Origin: Lantana camara
Lineage: Eukaryota > Streptophyta > Magnoliopsida > Lamiales > Verbenaceae
DNA: 64,000 nt
Assembly (NCBI GenBank): GCA_037501455.1
Contig: CM074857.1
Span: 123,057,501 to 123,121,500, forward strand
Reading direction: 5' to 3'
Positions 1 through 10,726 of the stretch are shown here, piece by piece (positions within the stretch are counted from its first letter, which is position 1; each line of letters opens with the position of its first letter). A program made the position numbers and the translations under genes. A model generated the notes under the pieces. The model saw only the letters and a list, made by a program, of their open reading frames with translations, was not told the origin of the DNA and did not search any database.

Positions 1-1928
1 GAGATAAGTTAGAATATCATTCTAACTTATGCTACTTTGTAGGTTATCCTAAGGAATCCATAGGATACTACTTCTATGATCAATCTGAGCAAAAGGTGTT
101 TGTTTCCAGAAATGCTACTTTTCTTGGGGAACCGTTCCTTAAAGAAAAGAAAGGTCAGATCATAGAATTAGAGGAAGTACAAAGTGACCCCACGCCACCC
201 ACTGAAGAAATATCCCATTCTGATCAACAACAACCAATCACGAATTTCGATACATACGTAAATCCTCCTCTAAGGCGTTCTGAACACACTCCTAGACAGC
301 CGGAGAGATGGTATGGATTCTTCCATGAGATCTCTCAAAAGGATAATGATCCTCTAACATATGAGGAGGCACCTTCAGATTCTGACTCTGAACAGTGGAT
401 AGAAGCCATGAAATCCGAAATGGATTCCATGAACTCCAACCAAGTTTGGACCTTGGTAGATTTGCCTGATGGGGCCAAACCCATAGGTTGCAAATGGATC
501 TTTAAGAGAAAGCTTGGAGTTGATGGAAGCATTGCAACCTACAAAGCAAGACTGGTTGCAAAAGGATTCACTCAAAGACCCGGCGTGGACTTTGATGAAA
601 CCTTTTCACCAGTTGCAATGCAAAATTCTATTCGGATCATGCTTGCCGTTGCTGCATATTATGACTATGAGATATGGCAAATGGATGTGAAAACTGCTTT
701 TCTCAATGGTGACATTGATAAAGACATTTATATGGAGCAACCCATAGGTTTCACATTCAGTGGGAGTGAGCAAAAGGTTTGCAAACTCCAAAGATCAATC
801 TATGGATTGAAAAAGGCTTCTAGGAATTGGAACATTCGATTTGATGAATCAGTCAAAGTGTTTGGCTTCATTCAAATTTCGAATGAATCATGTGTGTATA
901 GAAAGGAATTGGAGACCTCAGTGCAATTCTTAGTACTTTATGTTGATGACATCCTTCTTATTGGGAATTCGAAGGATGACATGAAAGTAACTAAGTTATG
1001 GTTATCGAGCCAATTCGAGATGAAAGATCTTGGTGATGCGTCTTACATCCTTGAAATTAAAATCTATTGAGATAGATCTAGAAGGTTAATAGGACTATCA
1101 CAGTCGATGTACATTGACAAAGTATTGAAGAGATTCAATATAGAGTCAGCTAAGGTTAAGAACCTTCCTATGAGTGTAGGAACATGTCTTTCTAAGAAGA
1201 TGTGTCCTAAGACTAACCCTGAGAAGGAAAAAATGACTCATACACCTTATGCGTCAACAATAGTTAGCATAATGTATGCAATGTTATATACTCGACCGGA
1301 TGTGGCTTATGCACTTAGTGTAACAAGTCGTTTCCAATCTGACCCTGGAGATGGTCACTGGATTGCCGTGAAGAATATTCTGAAGTACTTGAAAAGTACT
1401 AAAGATTTATTCTTAGTTTACGGAGGTCAGAAAAATCTTACTATCGAAGGATACCGCGATGCAAGCTTTGCATCTGACTTAGATGATTTTAAGGTATTGT
1501 CAGGATACATTTTCTGCCTAAACAGCGGAGCAGTGAGTTGGAAGAGTTCCAAGCAAACGACCACTGCAGATTCGACCACTGAGGCCGAATACTTAGCTGC
1601 AAATGATGCCGCTAAGGAAGGTGTTTGAATTAGAAACTTCATTCAAGAGTTGAATGTTGTTCCTAGCATGAAAGACCCCATTACTGTGTTTTGTGACAAC
1701 ACTGGGGTGGTTGCTCAAGCGAGAGAACCAAGATCTCACCAACGGACCAAGCACGTTATGAGGAACTATCACCTAATCCGTGATATTATCAAAAGAGGAG
1801 ATGCGCAAATTGAGAGAGTCACATCAGCAAAGAACATGGCAAATCCACTTACTAAACCCCTTAGTCGAGAAGCTTTTGAAGGTCAGCTTAAGAAGATGGG
1901 ACTTAGAGTAGCTTTAGAATGGTTTTGA
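1..1928 (+). pseudogene. copia-1 pol fragment: reverse transcriptase and RNase H
   Basis: Reading from base 3, the frame enters at the integrase/RT linker and continues through reverse transcriptase ([23 protein letters not shown], catalytic YVDDILLIG near 940-966) into RNase H (TTEAEYLAAND, then CDNTGVVAQAREPRSHQRTKH). It ends just before the polypurine tract. Two in-frame TGA codons break it: 1068-1070 in the RT C-terminus, and 1626-1628, where a tryptophan is usual before IRNF. The flanking ORFs are in the same frame, so these are point nonsense changes, not frameshifts. Catalytic motifs are otherwise retained. Confidence 0.93.
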
Positions 1929-1929
1929 A

Positions 1930-1944
1930 GGGCAAGTGGGAGAT
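1930..1944 (+). other. Polypurine tract of copia-1
   Basis: GGGCAAGTGGGAGAT lies directly before the TG that opens the 3' LTR. This is the usual plus-strand priming site of plant copia elements. The same string occurs before the copia-2 3' LTR. Confidence 0.88.
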
Positions 1945-3092
1945 TGTTAGGAATAGTGCCCTAGAAAGCCGATTGTATATCCATTTTGTGCTTTTCCTTA
2001 TTGTAATCACAGACAATCTATAAATAAAATAACGAATTGAGGCAACACTTCTTTATATGCTCTTGTTTGGTATGCGTTTACATTAGTTGTGCATGTATGA
2101 GAACTCCCCGAATCCTGATGACTTTAGGACTCTACCATTTAGGTGAAATGGTTCATGAAACGAGCCCTATATCACATAAGTCATGGTTAGTAAAATACTC
2201 CAAGCCGATGAGTCTTACAGACAGTGGGAGTGTCAACCTGACTCCTCTAAGGCTTGCTTGGGGGATCACGCCCTTAAGAAGGACCACCTTGTTTCATGGA
2301 GGTGCAAAGTGTATAGTTGATACGTGCGTGATACATGAGGGTTCTTACTTCCATAAGTAAGTTCACCGAGGTGCCCCGTGTGAGAAGATTCCTAAATGGG
2401 AAAGGAAGTTTCTATTTCAGGAAATAGAAACTTCCAGATTAGGAAATATCTCACGAGTCATTGATGTGATTAATTGATCCTTAGACTTGAGGTTCCATGT
2501 CACTTTATGAGTTAACTCTGTAGTCTTAGGTATAAGATTTAAAGGGTGTCGCCTTAGACAACTGATTCAAGGCTTATGCTGGGGCTGCACAAGTGATTCA
2601 TGAAAGTGAATGAGAATCAAGAAAGGACCTACACTTGCATTTGCAAGGTGATCTCTTATTGTGGAAGTCATTCATATGCCATATGGAGTCCTTGACCAAG
2701 GCAGTAGATCAAGACATCAAGAAAAAGATTTCTTGGATTGAGATCAAATGGATATGAAATGCACTTAGCTTTAAGACCAGATTATTAGGGTTCTGATTAT
2801 TCCCTTACCCTAGATCTTGGTTGAGAGATAGTAAGTAGGAGGATTGTATCTCACATGAATCAATGACTTAACGGTTCTGTCGAATCGAGACATTCCAATT
2901 CTGCTAGGGGTTAAACACCTGTTGCTAGACTATGGTCATTTAATCTGTGGACTGATTAATTAATTATTGAATTAATTAATTGGGGTCACTGCTAATTGAA
3001 TTGAGAACCTAAAGGGTCACACACAACAACTTGGTTGCATGAGTTAAGGCTTTAAAATGATTAAACGAGTTGATCATGCCGAGAGGGTTCCA

Positions 3093-3159
3093 CACGTGTG
3101 AATCACACGTGTGGGTCACGTGAGTGGCACGTGTCCTTGGGACACGTGTCTCACACGTG
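3093..3159 (+). promoter_or_regulatory. Array of six CACGTG G-boxes in the copia-1 LTR
   Basis: Six copies of the palindromic core CACGTG occur in 67 bp, several in the longer form CACACGTGTG. CACGTG is the G-box/ABRE core bound by plant bZIP and bHLH factors. The array lies about 330-400 bp upstream of the LTR TATA box. A role in stress, light or ABA response is inference. Confidence 0.7.
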
Positions 3160-3490
3160 TATATATATATTGTATGTATTAAATAATTAATGTGTTAATT
3201 ATTTAATAGACTTTGGTTTAATTTTGAATTAAAAAGAAAGTCTTATTTTGGAGAAATTAATCTATTTAATTAATTATGAATTAATTAATTAGATAAATAA
3301 GTTATTTATTTATTAATAAATAAAGTATAATATTATCCAAAAGGAGTTTGGATATTTTTTCAGCTCTCTTAAAAGTTGATTTGAATTAGAATTCAAAAGT
3401 CAAGGCTTGGAATTACTTGATGATCAAGTAATAAGAGAGAGGGACCAAATCCTTAGTCCAATAGGACTAGGTTCGGCCGCCCCTCCCTTT

Positions 3491-3518
3491 CCTATATATA
3501 GGGGAGCTCGAGCTCCCC
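3491..3518 (+). promoter_or_regulatory. TATA box and adjacent palindrome in the copia-1 LTR
   Basis: CCTATATATA (3491-3500) is followed at once by the perfect 18-bp palindrome GGGGAGCTCGAGCTCCCC (3501-3518). Transcription would be expected to start about 25-30 bp after the TATA box, so the palindrome lies at or just before the RNA 5' end. Confidence 0.65.
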
Positions 3519-3884
3519 TTAGAGGGTGATTGAATTCTTTTGGCTCATGTGTTGAACACCATCCTTTCTCCAAGATAAAATAAACCCTAGGTTAAGCCTA
3601 AACACTAACTAGAGAACTAGCATCCTTACTAGTTAGATTGTAGTCAAGTTGGTGGACTATCTCTAGAGAGCTTCAAGTTAGAAGTTTTGAAGATTCGAGC
3701 TTTACCAAGGAGAGGGGATCAAGCCGCGAGAAGAGCGTTCTTGGGTGGCTTGAAACCCTTCAAGAAAGATTATTAAAAAGTAAGTTTCTAATCTCTACAA
3801 ATTCGGATTCATGATTACGAGTTTCGATCCTTTTGTTGGAAAATTTTTAAATTTCCGCTGCTTTCTGATTCCTGTTTTCCAACA

Positions 3885-4815
3885 CTGAGTTGCTCTGATG
3901 ATATCCGTATCTGTTTATGACAACCGTGAATCTCCGAAACCAGGCTCGATGTGACTGTTTCAAGCCATATAGATCTTTCTTTAATTTGCACACCTCCCCT
4001 CCACCATATCCCTCTGAAAAACCTGGTGGAGGCTCCATGTTTACTTCTTCTACCAGATCACCGTTCAGAAAAGCATTTTTTACGTCAAACTGATGTAGTA
4101 ACTAGTCTCAATTTGCTGCTATCGAGAACAAGACTCTGATAGTATCCATCTTCGCCACGGGAGAGAATGTTTTAGAGTAATCGACGCCATATGTCTGTGT
4201 ATACCCCTTGGCTACTAGTCTGGCCTTACATCTTTCCACACTTCCATCTGCTCTGTGCTTAACTGTGAATACCGATCGACAACCTACCATTCTCTTTCCA
4301 CTGGGAAGCATGCACCTCTCCCATGTACCGTTTTTCTCGAGGGCCTCTATTTCATCCTTCATTGCTTGAGCCCATCTATCATCCTTCAGCGCTTCTTCCA
4401 TTTTACTAGGTACTGAGGCTGAATATACCGAGGTGGCATAGGCTCTAGCTTGAGGTGAGAGATTTCCTTTAACAAGATCAGCTATTGGATATCGCGGGGC
4501 TCTGTTTCTGAGTTCTGGCTCGTACCTCCTCGGAGGCACCCCTCTATTTTCCTGGGGGGGCAACACATATCTGTCCTCTTGTTGTGTTTCAGTTTTTACT
4601 TTTTCTTGTAACTGTATCTCAGTCTCCTCCAGAGCTTCCTCACTTCCTGCACTGTTAGATTCAAGTGGACTCATGGAAACAGTACCAACAAAATTACTAT
4701 CACGTACCTCAGGATTGTTAGGCGGGGTGACTGGATCATGATGAGAGTCATGATGAGATTGTACTGAGGGAGAGGCAGACTCGGTGGTTCCGCCTACTTG
4801 CTGTGGTGGGACCAT
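3885..4815 (-). pseudogene. copia-M reverse transcriptase N-terminal part
   Basis: From 4815 downward the frame gives a Ser/Pro-rich linker, then the RT start ([51 protein letters not shown]). A break near 4100 is followed by PPPGF...VCKLKKDLYGLKQS at 4030-3940. The catalytic YVDD box is not in the window because copia-1 interrupts the frame at YGYHQSNS. Confidence 0.88.
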
Positions 4816-5069
4816 ATCTGGCCAGGAGTGTGACGCCCAACTTAGTGGCTCCTGCTATTGCTGACTACTCTCCCCCTGAGCACTGGGTTGGGGAAAATAA
4901 TACTCTGTCTCAAGGAAGTCACAGTCCATGGTTGTGTATAGACGCCGAGTGGGTGGATGATAACACCTATACCCCTTTTAGTTTACCCCATACCCTACAA
5001 AGACACACTTTAGAGAACCTGGGTCAAGTTTGGTTCGGTCAGACTTGGGAATATGGACGAAAACTGAAT

Positions 5070-5736
5070 TGCCAAAGACTCAAGGAGGTAGGGTTAACGT
5101 AGAGGATATGCTAACACGAGGACTAAAGTGCTTCAGCAGAGTGGGCAAAATTAAGAGCTTTAGTAGGAAGCCAGTTTGCAAGATACACTGATGTGGCAAC
5201 TGCTTCGGGTCAGAATGACTTAGGGCAGTGGGATTCGAGTAACATGGCCCGGGACATCTCGAGGAGTTGTCGGTTTTTTCTTTCGGCAACCCCGTTTTGT
5301 TGGGGGGTATTAGGACAAGAGGTTCGGTGTATCAACCCATGATCCCCAAAAAACTGTTTTAGAGTAGAGTTCACATACTCCCCCCTCCCCTCCCCCCATT
5401 ATCTGATCTAAGAACCCGAATCTGAGTTTTAAATTGGGTGCGCACCTTGTTGAAAAACTCTACGAATTTAGAGGAAACATCAGATTTTTGCTTAAGAAAA
5501 TAAATCCATGTCATTCAAGAGCAATCATCAACAAATAACACAAAGTATTTAAAACCATGCCTAGAATTGCAATCTCCAGAAACCGGAGCTGGACCCCACA
5601 CATCAGAATGAACCAAGGAAAAAACCTCATTAGCTCTAGAGATGGACACAGAAAAGGACTATCTATGACTCTTCGAAAGCACACAAGTCTCACACAAGAA
5701 CTTATCACTATTTTGGAAAAACTTAGGAAATAATAA
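5070..5736 (-). pseudogene. copia-M integrase core fragment
   Basis: On the minus strand around 5410-5290 the translation contains GEYVNSTLKQFFGDHGLIHR and TPQQNGVAERKN, the third part of the copia integrase DDE core. It is followed by a CPKSFW-type stretch near 5200. The upstream part (5511-5736) is spread over several frames. The region is frameshifted and cannot be read through. Confidence 0.8.
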
Positions 5737-6204
5737 CTAAAGGTACCCTGGTGATGGGTCTCCCAAACGTCGATGCCACAACCATTTCTGGCGGTGCACT
5801 GTCCCGTGAGCAAGCGATGCAGTTCCGTTTTGAGCCACCTCATCAACAAAGTACAAGCCCCCACTCTCAGTACCACGCCCAATCACCTTGCCTGACTGAA
5901 TATCCTGTAACAAGCAGAAAGTAGGGTATATTAGAACTATACAATTCAATTCTTTAGAGACATGACTTATAGACAACAATTTACAAGATAAATCCGGAAT
6001 ATAAAGATAATTTTTCAGCTTTAAATCAGGAGATAGAACAATTGTTCCCGCCCCTTGAACCGGGGAAATCCTGCCGGTTGCATCCTGTATAGCTGGTTTC
6101 TTAGGAATAATGTTGTCTATAAAATCAGCCCGATCGTATGTCATGGTGTCGGTGGCCCCATAATCGAAGACCCACTGAGATTCTCTCTTTACTCCGTGCG
6201 GCAA
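5737..6204 (-). pseudogene. copia-M protease and GAG-pre-integrase fragment
   Basis: The minus-strand frame opens with WVFDYGATDTMTYD, the retroviral-type aspartic protease region. The active-site DSGA is altered to DYGA, a likely damaging change. It continues with LYIPDLSCKLLSISH and ends with LWHRRLGDPSPGYL, the GAG-pre-integrase motif. It lies between gag and integrase as expected. Confidence 0.85.
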
Positions 6205-6497
6205 ACCTGTCTCATTGTCATGATTTGGAGAAATACATTCTAACTATCTTGCCAAAGCATTTGCATTATTAAACTTGGAGCAATTATTAAAGTTGGGGCA
6301 ATTATTAAAGCTGGGGCAGTTGTTAAACGAAACACAAGTTGAGGGAGGAGGTCATTTGGGTATTTCGGATTTTCCATCCTAATACCTAGATTTTGTTCTT
6401 CCCCATTTGTGGAGTGCGTCGCCCCCACATTGCTCTTCCTTCTTTGCCGCGAGTCGCTGACTCAATCCCAGGCTTTGAGTCTCTTTCTCCGGCGACG

Positions 6498-6850
6498 TCA
6501 GTCGCCATTCGTGTTATTTCGTAGCCCGGCGTCGCGCCGTTGGCTATGGCAGCCTTCTGGGAAACCTATCACTTCAAAACAGTCTTCCCTCTTGTGCCCT
6601 ATTCGCTGACATTTGCTGCACTTGATCGGTTGTTGGTCTGTCCCGTTGTTCCGCCGCTGTGGTGCCGTGGTTTGGCGAGGCTGTAGTTCATTGTTCATGG
6701 TTTGGGACTGTAGATTCTGTAAATGGCTTCTAATTGTGTGGCCAAGGAATCGACGGGCTACTGCGATTTCTTGCCGGAACTGGAGTAGCTGCCGTGTTCG
6801 GCCATGGCTGAGAAAGGTATGGTATGTAATGAGCAAGGTTCGGATCCTTT
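6498..6850 (-). pseudogene. copia-M gag C-terminal fragment with zinc knuckle
   Basis: The minus-strand reading includes a Gln/Arg-rich stretch followed by CSKCQRIGHKREDCFEVIGF, a CCHC-type nucleic-acid-binding knuckle with a Tyr/Phe-rich tail typical of plant copia gag. It begins only about 20 bp from the primer binding site, so most of gag has been deleted or rearranged. Confidence 0.8.
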
Positions 6851-6865
6851 AATGGATCGTCATCC

Positions 6866-6877
6866 GCTCTGATACCA
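6866..6877 (-). other. Primer binding site of copia-M
   Basis: The minus strand reads TGGTATCAGAGC, complementary to the 3' end of plant initiator methionine tRNA, directly adjoining the LTR end at 6878. It fixes the element's orientation. Confidence 0.9.
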
Positions 6878-7845
6878 TGTTAGATATTCGGGAAAACATG
6901 GTGCTTTGAGAAATCTTTTCTTATTGACTGTGATCCGTAATACAATAGGGTTACAAAATATATACAAGAAGAATCTCGTCTAAACACGGTAATTCAACTA
7001 ACAAGGATATATACAAATCCCCAACTAATAGCCTAACTAAGGGCGGGTTTACTTTAGCAGAATAAGGGGGATTGGTAAAATAAAGACCCATATTCTACGC
7101 TTTACTTTAATAGAAAAGAAATCTGTTCTTTTCTTGGAGCCCTGAGATAAGGATAGAAAAAACGTGACTATATAATCTTGGTTGAAAGTAGCCGCTAAAT
7201 AACCAGTTTTTTCTGGGAGAGTGTTTTTACTGTAATGCCCTTTTTTCTTTATATCTAGATATCACGTTTTTCGAGATAATTTCGTTGAAAATTTTTCTCA
7301 CTTTCTTTCCCGCATAATTTTATCTGCTTTTCTTCTACAATACATTAATGTGGTTGGTGAAAGTGTGAAGTAATTATTACGTATTTGGTAGAAGATATTG
7401 TGTATATGATCTTTTGTAGGATTTTCTGTTATTATGTTTATGGATATTCTTTAGTATTATATTTAGGATTTTCTGTTATTATGTTTATTGATATTCTTTT
7501 AGTATTTATTCTTTTGTATTCTATATATTCCGCTCTAATGTTATTAAATGAAGAAAATAAATTATACTTTTAAAAAGAAGATTAATGTGTCATTAATTTA
7601 ATTTAAAAACATAGATTATTTGAATATCAGTTATTTTAGTAAAATAAGGTAAGGATAAATATGGAAAGATAATGATTATAAAATAAAAAAGTAAAAACGT
7701 GAGAATTTAAGGCTATTTAACGACAACTTATCAATTAAAGTAAATGAGAATTTTGGGTATATTCCCAAAATTATTATATTTTCTAACCCATTCACGGTGG
7801 TTTGCTAACTCTCAAAGTAAACTCGCCCTAATAGTTTTTCTAACA
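6878..7845 (-). repeat. 5' LTR of copia-M, interrupted by a MITE
   Basis: The outer ends form TGTTAGA...TCTAACA. Without the MITE (7041-7828) and its duplicated TAA, the LTR is about 177 bp (6878-7040 plus 7832-7845). ATGCC (7846-7850) is the expected target duplication flank, but its partner is outside the window. Confidence 0.82.
7041..7828. mobile_element. PIF/Harbinger-like MITE in the copia-M LTR
   Basis: The left end GGGCGGGTTTACTTT and the inverted right end GGGCGAGTTTACTTT match at 14 of 15 bases. The insertion is flanked by TAA on both sides (7038-7040 and 7829-7831), the 3-bp target duplication typical of PIF/Harbinger and Tourist elements. The 788-bp interior is AT-rich with no transposase, so it would depend on enzyme supplied in trans. 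Confidence 0.82.
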
Positions 7846-8059
7846 ATGCCAACTAAATCAGAGATCTTGTATTTGCATCTCTAATTACACAGTTACTTTG
7901 ATATAAATTTTTTTACAGTTTTGTAGTCAATTATGAATTTCAGTTTTGTAGTCAATCAATTTAAATTCCTACTGAGATATTAAAAGGGGAAAAAACACAT
8001 GCTCTTAGTGAAATGCATAAATAAGCAAAATTGAACTGTCCAACGTAGTGTGTTATAGG

Positions 8060-8090
<31 letters not shown>

Positions 8091-8538
8091 CTGTTTGCTT
8101 TTGATTGATAAATTGGAAAAATCGATATGTCAATGAAAAAAATAGTTTAGGTTTTCTTTACATCTACTATGTCTCTATATATTGTATAATTACAATTAAT
8201 ATATGTTTAGATAAATATATTGTTATAAATTCAATTCCTATAAATCTGAAAATTAGAAATTGTTCCATTCCATTATGATTAAGATTCATTTATGGTGAAG
8301 TAACCGCTACATTCAGAACAAACACAAAACCTAGTGGTAAATATGTGCACCTGAAAAAAGATAAATTCATTAGGTGTAGTCGGAAAAATACACACACACA
8401 AAAAAAAAAAAGAAAAAACTTTAAAAATATGCGAATTGAGTATTTCGACTGAAAATAAAGTTCTTATTTTTTATCTTTATTATTATTATTATTATTAAAT
8501 TTTGGGTGAAATGATTAGTCCACCTATAAACTCTTTTA
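7846..8538. other. AT-rich intergenic DNA with a duplicated segment
   Basis: No gene is visible. Around 7885-8050 the sequence (a CAGTTAC...GATATAAA stretch, then AAATGCATAAATAAGCAA) recurs near 25910/27100 and 36720/36830, each time upstream of a peptide-gene unit. It is therefore part of the duplicated locus. An A-run lies at about 8060-8084. Confidence 0.7.
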
Positions 8539-8737
8539 CTATGATGCACGGACACTTCTAAAAATATCATTTTGCCGTGTCGTGTCATGCCGTGTCGTGT
8601 CGGACACTCGTGTCCGATACCGTGTGACCGTGTCCAACACTCCTTACGTGGGGAATTAAAAAAAAAAATCCGTGTCGCCGTATCCGTGTCGTGTCGTGTC
8701 GTGTCCGTGTCGCCGTGTCCGTGTCCGTGCATCATAG
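8539..8737. mobile_element. hAT-type MITE, 199 bp
   Basis: Perfect 17-bp terminal inverted repeats (CTATGATGCACGGACAC) bound the element. A perfect 8-bp target duplication, CTCTTTTA, lies at 8531-8538 and 8738-8745. Eight-bp duplications are the signature of hAT transposition. The interior is a low-complexity array of GTGTC/CGTGTC units flanking an A-run, with no coding capacity. Confidence 0.92.
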
Positions 8738-9173
8738 CTCTTTTAAAGCCTAATAAAGTTGGATAATTTGAAAAGTTTGAAATTTACTGCGGTAGAGTTG
8801 TAACATTTTGATTTAAATGAATATGAACTGTAATCATATAATTTTCAAAATTGTATATATATAAAAGACCCAAAAATTTAATCAGCAAAGAATCCTCATA
8901 ACAAGAACTCAAAAAGACGATTGAATGTCAGATTTTCCTAATAAAATGTTACAAATAAATTACTCAAATTCGTAAGTACTCCATTAGTACTCAAAACTCA
9001 TAAAACAGCTAGGTGCAGCCCATTATTACCTCATTAATATCATATCTTAAACGCAAATTCCAATAGACAATTCAAGAATATAATTGATGCTAGATTGCAC
9101 ATACATTCCCATAAATCAATATGAATTAAATAGATAAATTGATCCAAAAAATTTATTGTACAAAGTCTCGTAA

Positions 9174-9184
9174 CTATAAAATGG
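9174..9184 (+). promoter_or_regulatory. TATA box of the first His-rich peptide gene
   Basis: CTATAAAATGG lies 66 bp upstream of the ATG. The identical string occurs at the same relative position in the other three intact family members, in otherwise AT-rich upstream DNA. Confidence 0.85.
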
Positions 9185-9239
9185 CATAGCCTCGTACAAC
9201 ATTTTTGCACCAACAAACTAAAATATCTAACGCAAAAAG

Positions 9240-9593
9240 ATGTCTCGTGTGTACACCATTTTCTTCCTTCTTGCTCTCTTGCTTCTTACCTTATCTCCCT
9301 CTTTCATTTACAGTGTTGAAGATGACTCATCCAATGAAAATGATAAAATTTTAGAAGAAGAGGAGGGCATGTGGACGATTGAATCGTTCAAGCGCCACCA
9401 TGGCCGCCACCACCACCACCATGCTCCGGCTCCCCACCACCACCATGCTCCTGCTCCCCACCACCATCACCACCACAACGGCCACCGCGCTCATCCTCCA
9501 CATAACCACGGCCACCACCATGGCCACGGTGGTCACCAACATGCTCCCTCTCCTCACCATCACCCTGGTGCTGCCACACCGATTGGATTGTGA
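9240..9593 (+). CDS. Small secreted histidine-rich peptide, 117 aa (copy 1)
   Basis: Single-exon gene. Residues 1-25 form a signal peptide (MSRVY then a Leu/Phe core ending SFIYS), so export is predicted. Residues 26-52 are acidic, with ILEEEEGMWTIES ending in a KR pair. Residues 53-117 are extremely His-rich: 30 of 65 residues by my count, arranged as HHHH blocks separated by APAP, with a conserved GHGGHQHAPSPHHH tail and a terminal GL. APAP could be hydroxylated and glycosylated as in arabinogalactan proteins. Poly-His could bind Zn, Cu or Ni, or act like His-rich antimicrobial peptides; these roles are inference. The start is supported by the conserved TATA box and the same ATG in three paralogues. 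I do not recognise a named family. Confidence 0.88.
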   Translation: MSRVYTIFFLLALLLLTLSPSFIYSVEDDSSNENDKILEEEEGMWTIESFKRHHGRHHHHHAPAPHHHHAPAPHHHHHHNGHRAHPPHNHGHHHGHGGHQHAPSPHHHPGAATPIGL

Positions 9594-10686
9594 TTTTACT
9601 TGCTCAATTTTCTTGTTATTTCTTTAGTAAAATATTAGTTCAGTAACATTTACTAAGTCTTGATGTGGATGTAGCAATTTGTATTGCAGTTGATCATGAA
9701 TCTTGATGTATGTTGCTCAGCCATATATATGCTATCTTATGAATTACATTGAACTTTATTGATATTCTGCACCTCATGAATTAATTTGTTTTGCATTGCC
9801 ACGTGGGATTTCAACTGATTTTAGACGATCACGTGAGGTCATGTGCGGTTTTCCGGTGCGAAATTAGGGATCCGATTAAGATTTAATGCACTTTTTTGTT
9901 TATGTGGCCCAGGCTATTTTGCCATGCGGGATTTCAACCGATTTCAGGCGATCACGTGGGGTCACGTGTGGTTTTCCGGTGCGAAATTAAGGATCCGACT
10001 GAGATTTGGGCAAAGTTGCAAAATTTTAAAAGTGTCCTTAAAATCAAAAATGCCAAGTTAAAGTCCAAAAATGCAAAATGGGGCTGGTTATTGTTCCAAA
10101 TTTGCAATTTTCCCTATATTTAATATCATATATATAACCGATTCAAGAAAATTCTAATTTTAACCCCATTCAATTGAAATTCAATCAATCATATGAATAA
10201 ATATATTATAGGGAAAATATCATTTTTCATCCTCTAAAAATATCATTATCGTAAGATAAATTAATTATTAATAAAGAATATTAAAAATTATTGAAATTGG
10301 TAACAATTAATATCGTCCGATATTCATACATAAGAATTTTCAACATTTTCCCACTTAGTCTTTTGTATCAAATAAGAAAATTACATATTTTGCACATAAT
10401 TAACTCTGCATCCATATCTATATCTTTTGAAAAACCATTAATGATTTAATGATTTATCTAAAAATTTGCTGGTTCGTGCTTCTTTTTAAAGTTTTTATAT
10501 ATTTTTATACTTTTGTTTGTTACTTATCATCTTTTTTAAATAGTAATTTGTATTGGGCTTTTAAGTTGTTGTATACCTATCAAATGTTGGCTTTTATATT
10601 ATATAATGAGATATATTTATTGCAATTAATTTCTTATATATATATAATATATTCAACTGATCAAAATTTAATAATTTTCGTAGCTT

Positions 10687-10726
<40 letters not shown>

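Larger units (their letters stand above)
1..3884 (+). mobile_element. copia-1: 3' part of a Ty1/copia LTR retrotransposon
   Basis: The segment contains the end of a copia polyprotein, a polypurine tract and a complete 3' LTR ending in CA. The 5' part lies left of the window. At 3884/3885 the sequence switches abruptly to the minus-strand copia-M reverse transcriptase, so copia-1 inserted into copia-M. The first bases after the LTR (CTGAG) should recur at the missing left border. The PPT and LTR start (GTGGGAGATTGTTAGGAATAGTGCC) closely resemble those of copia-2 at 59521, so the two are related families, although their LTR bodies differ. Confidence 0.93.
1945..3884 (+). repeat. 3' LTR of copia-1 (about 1.94 kb)
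   Basis: It starts TGTTAGGAATAGTGCC and ends TTTTCCAACA, immediately before the interrupted copia-M coding sequence. It contains AT-rich inverted stretches (2950-3330), a dense CACGTG array (3093-3159), and a TATA box followed by an 18-bp palindrome (3491-3518). It is long for copia. No coding potential was recognised. Confidence 0.9.
3885..7845 (-). mobile_element. copia-M: older Ty1/copia element, minus strand, cut by copia-1
   Basis: Read on the minus strand, the order is LTR (7845 to 6878), initiator-Met primer site (6877-6866), gag, protease/GAG-pre-integrase, integrase and reverse transcriptase, stopping at the copia-1 border. RNase H and the 3' LTR presumably lie beyond the left edge. 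The LTR is only about 177 bp once the nested MITE is removed. Many frameshifts and stops show it is dead and older than copia-1. Confidence 0.9.

Noticed and set aside
2037..2360. 107-codon frame in the copia-1 LTR
   Set aside because: Inside an LTR, no homology recognised and no conserved start.
9351..9579. Minus-strand frames rich in Val/Met or Gly opposite the His-rich gene
   Set aside because: They are complements of the CAC/CAT repeat. The + frame has the signal peptide, TATA box and paralogue conservation.
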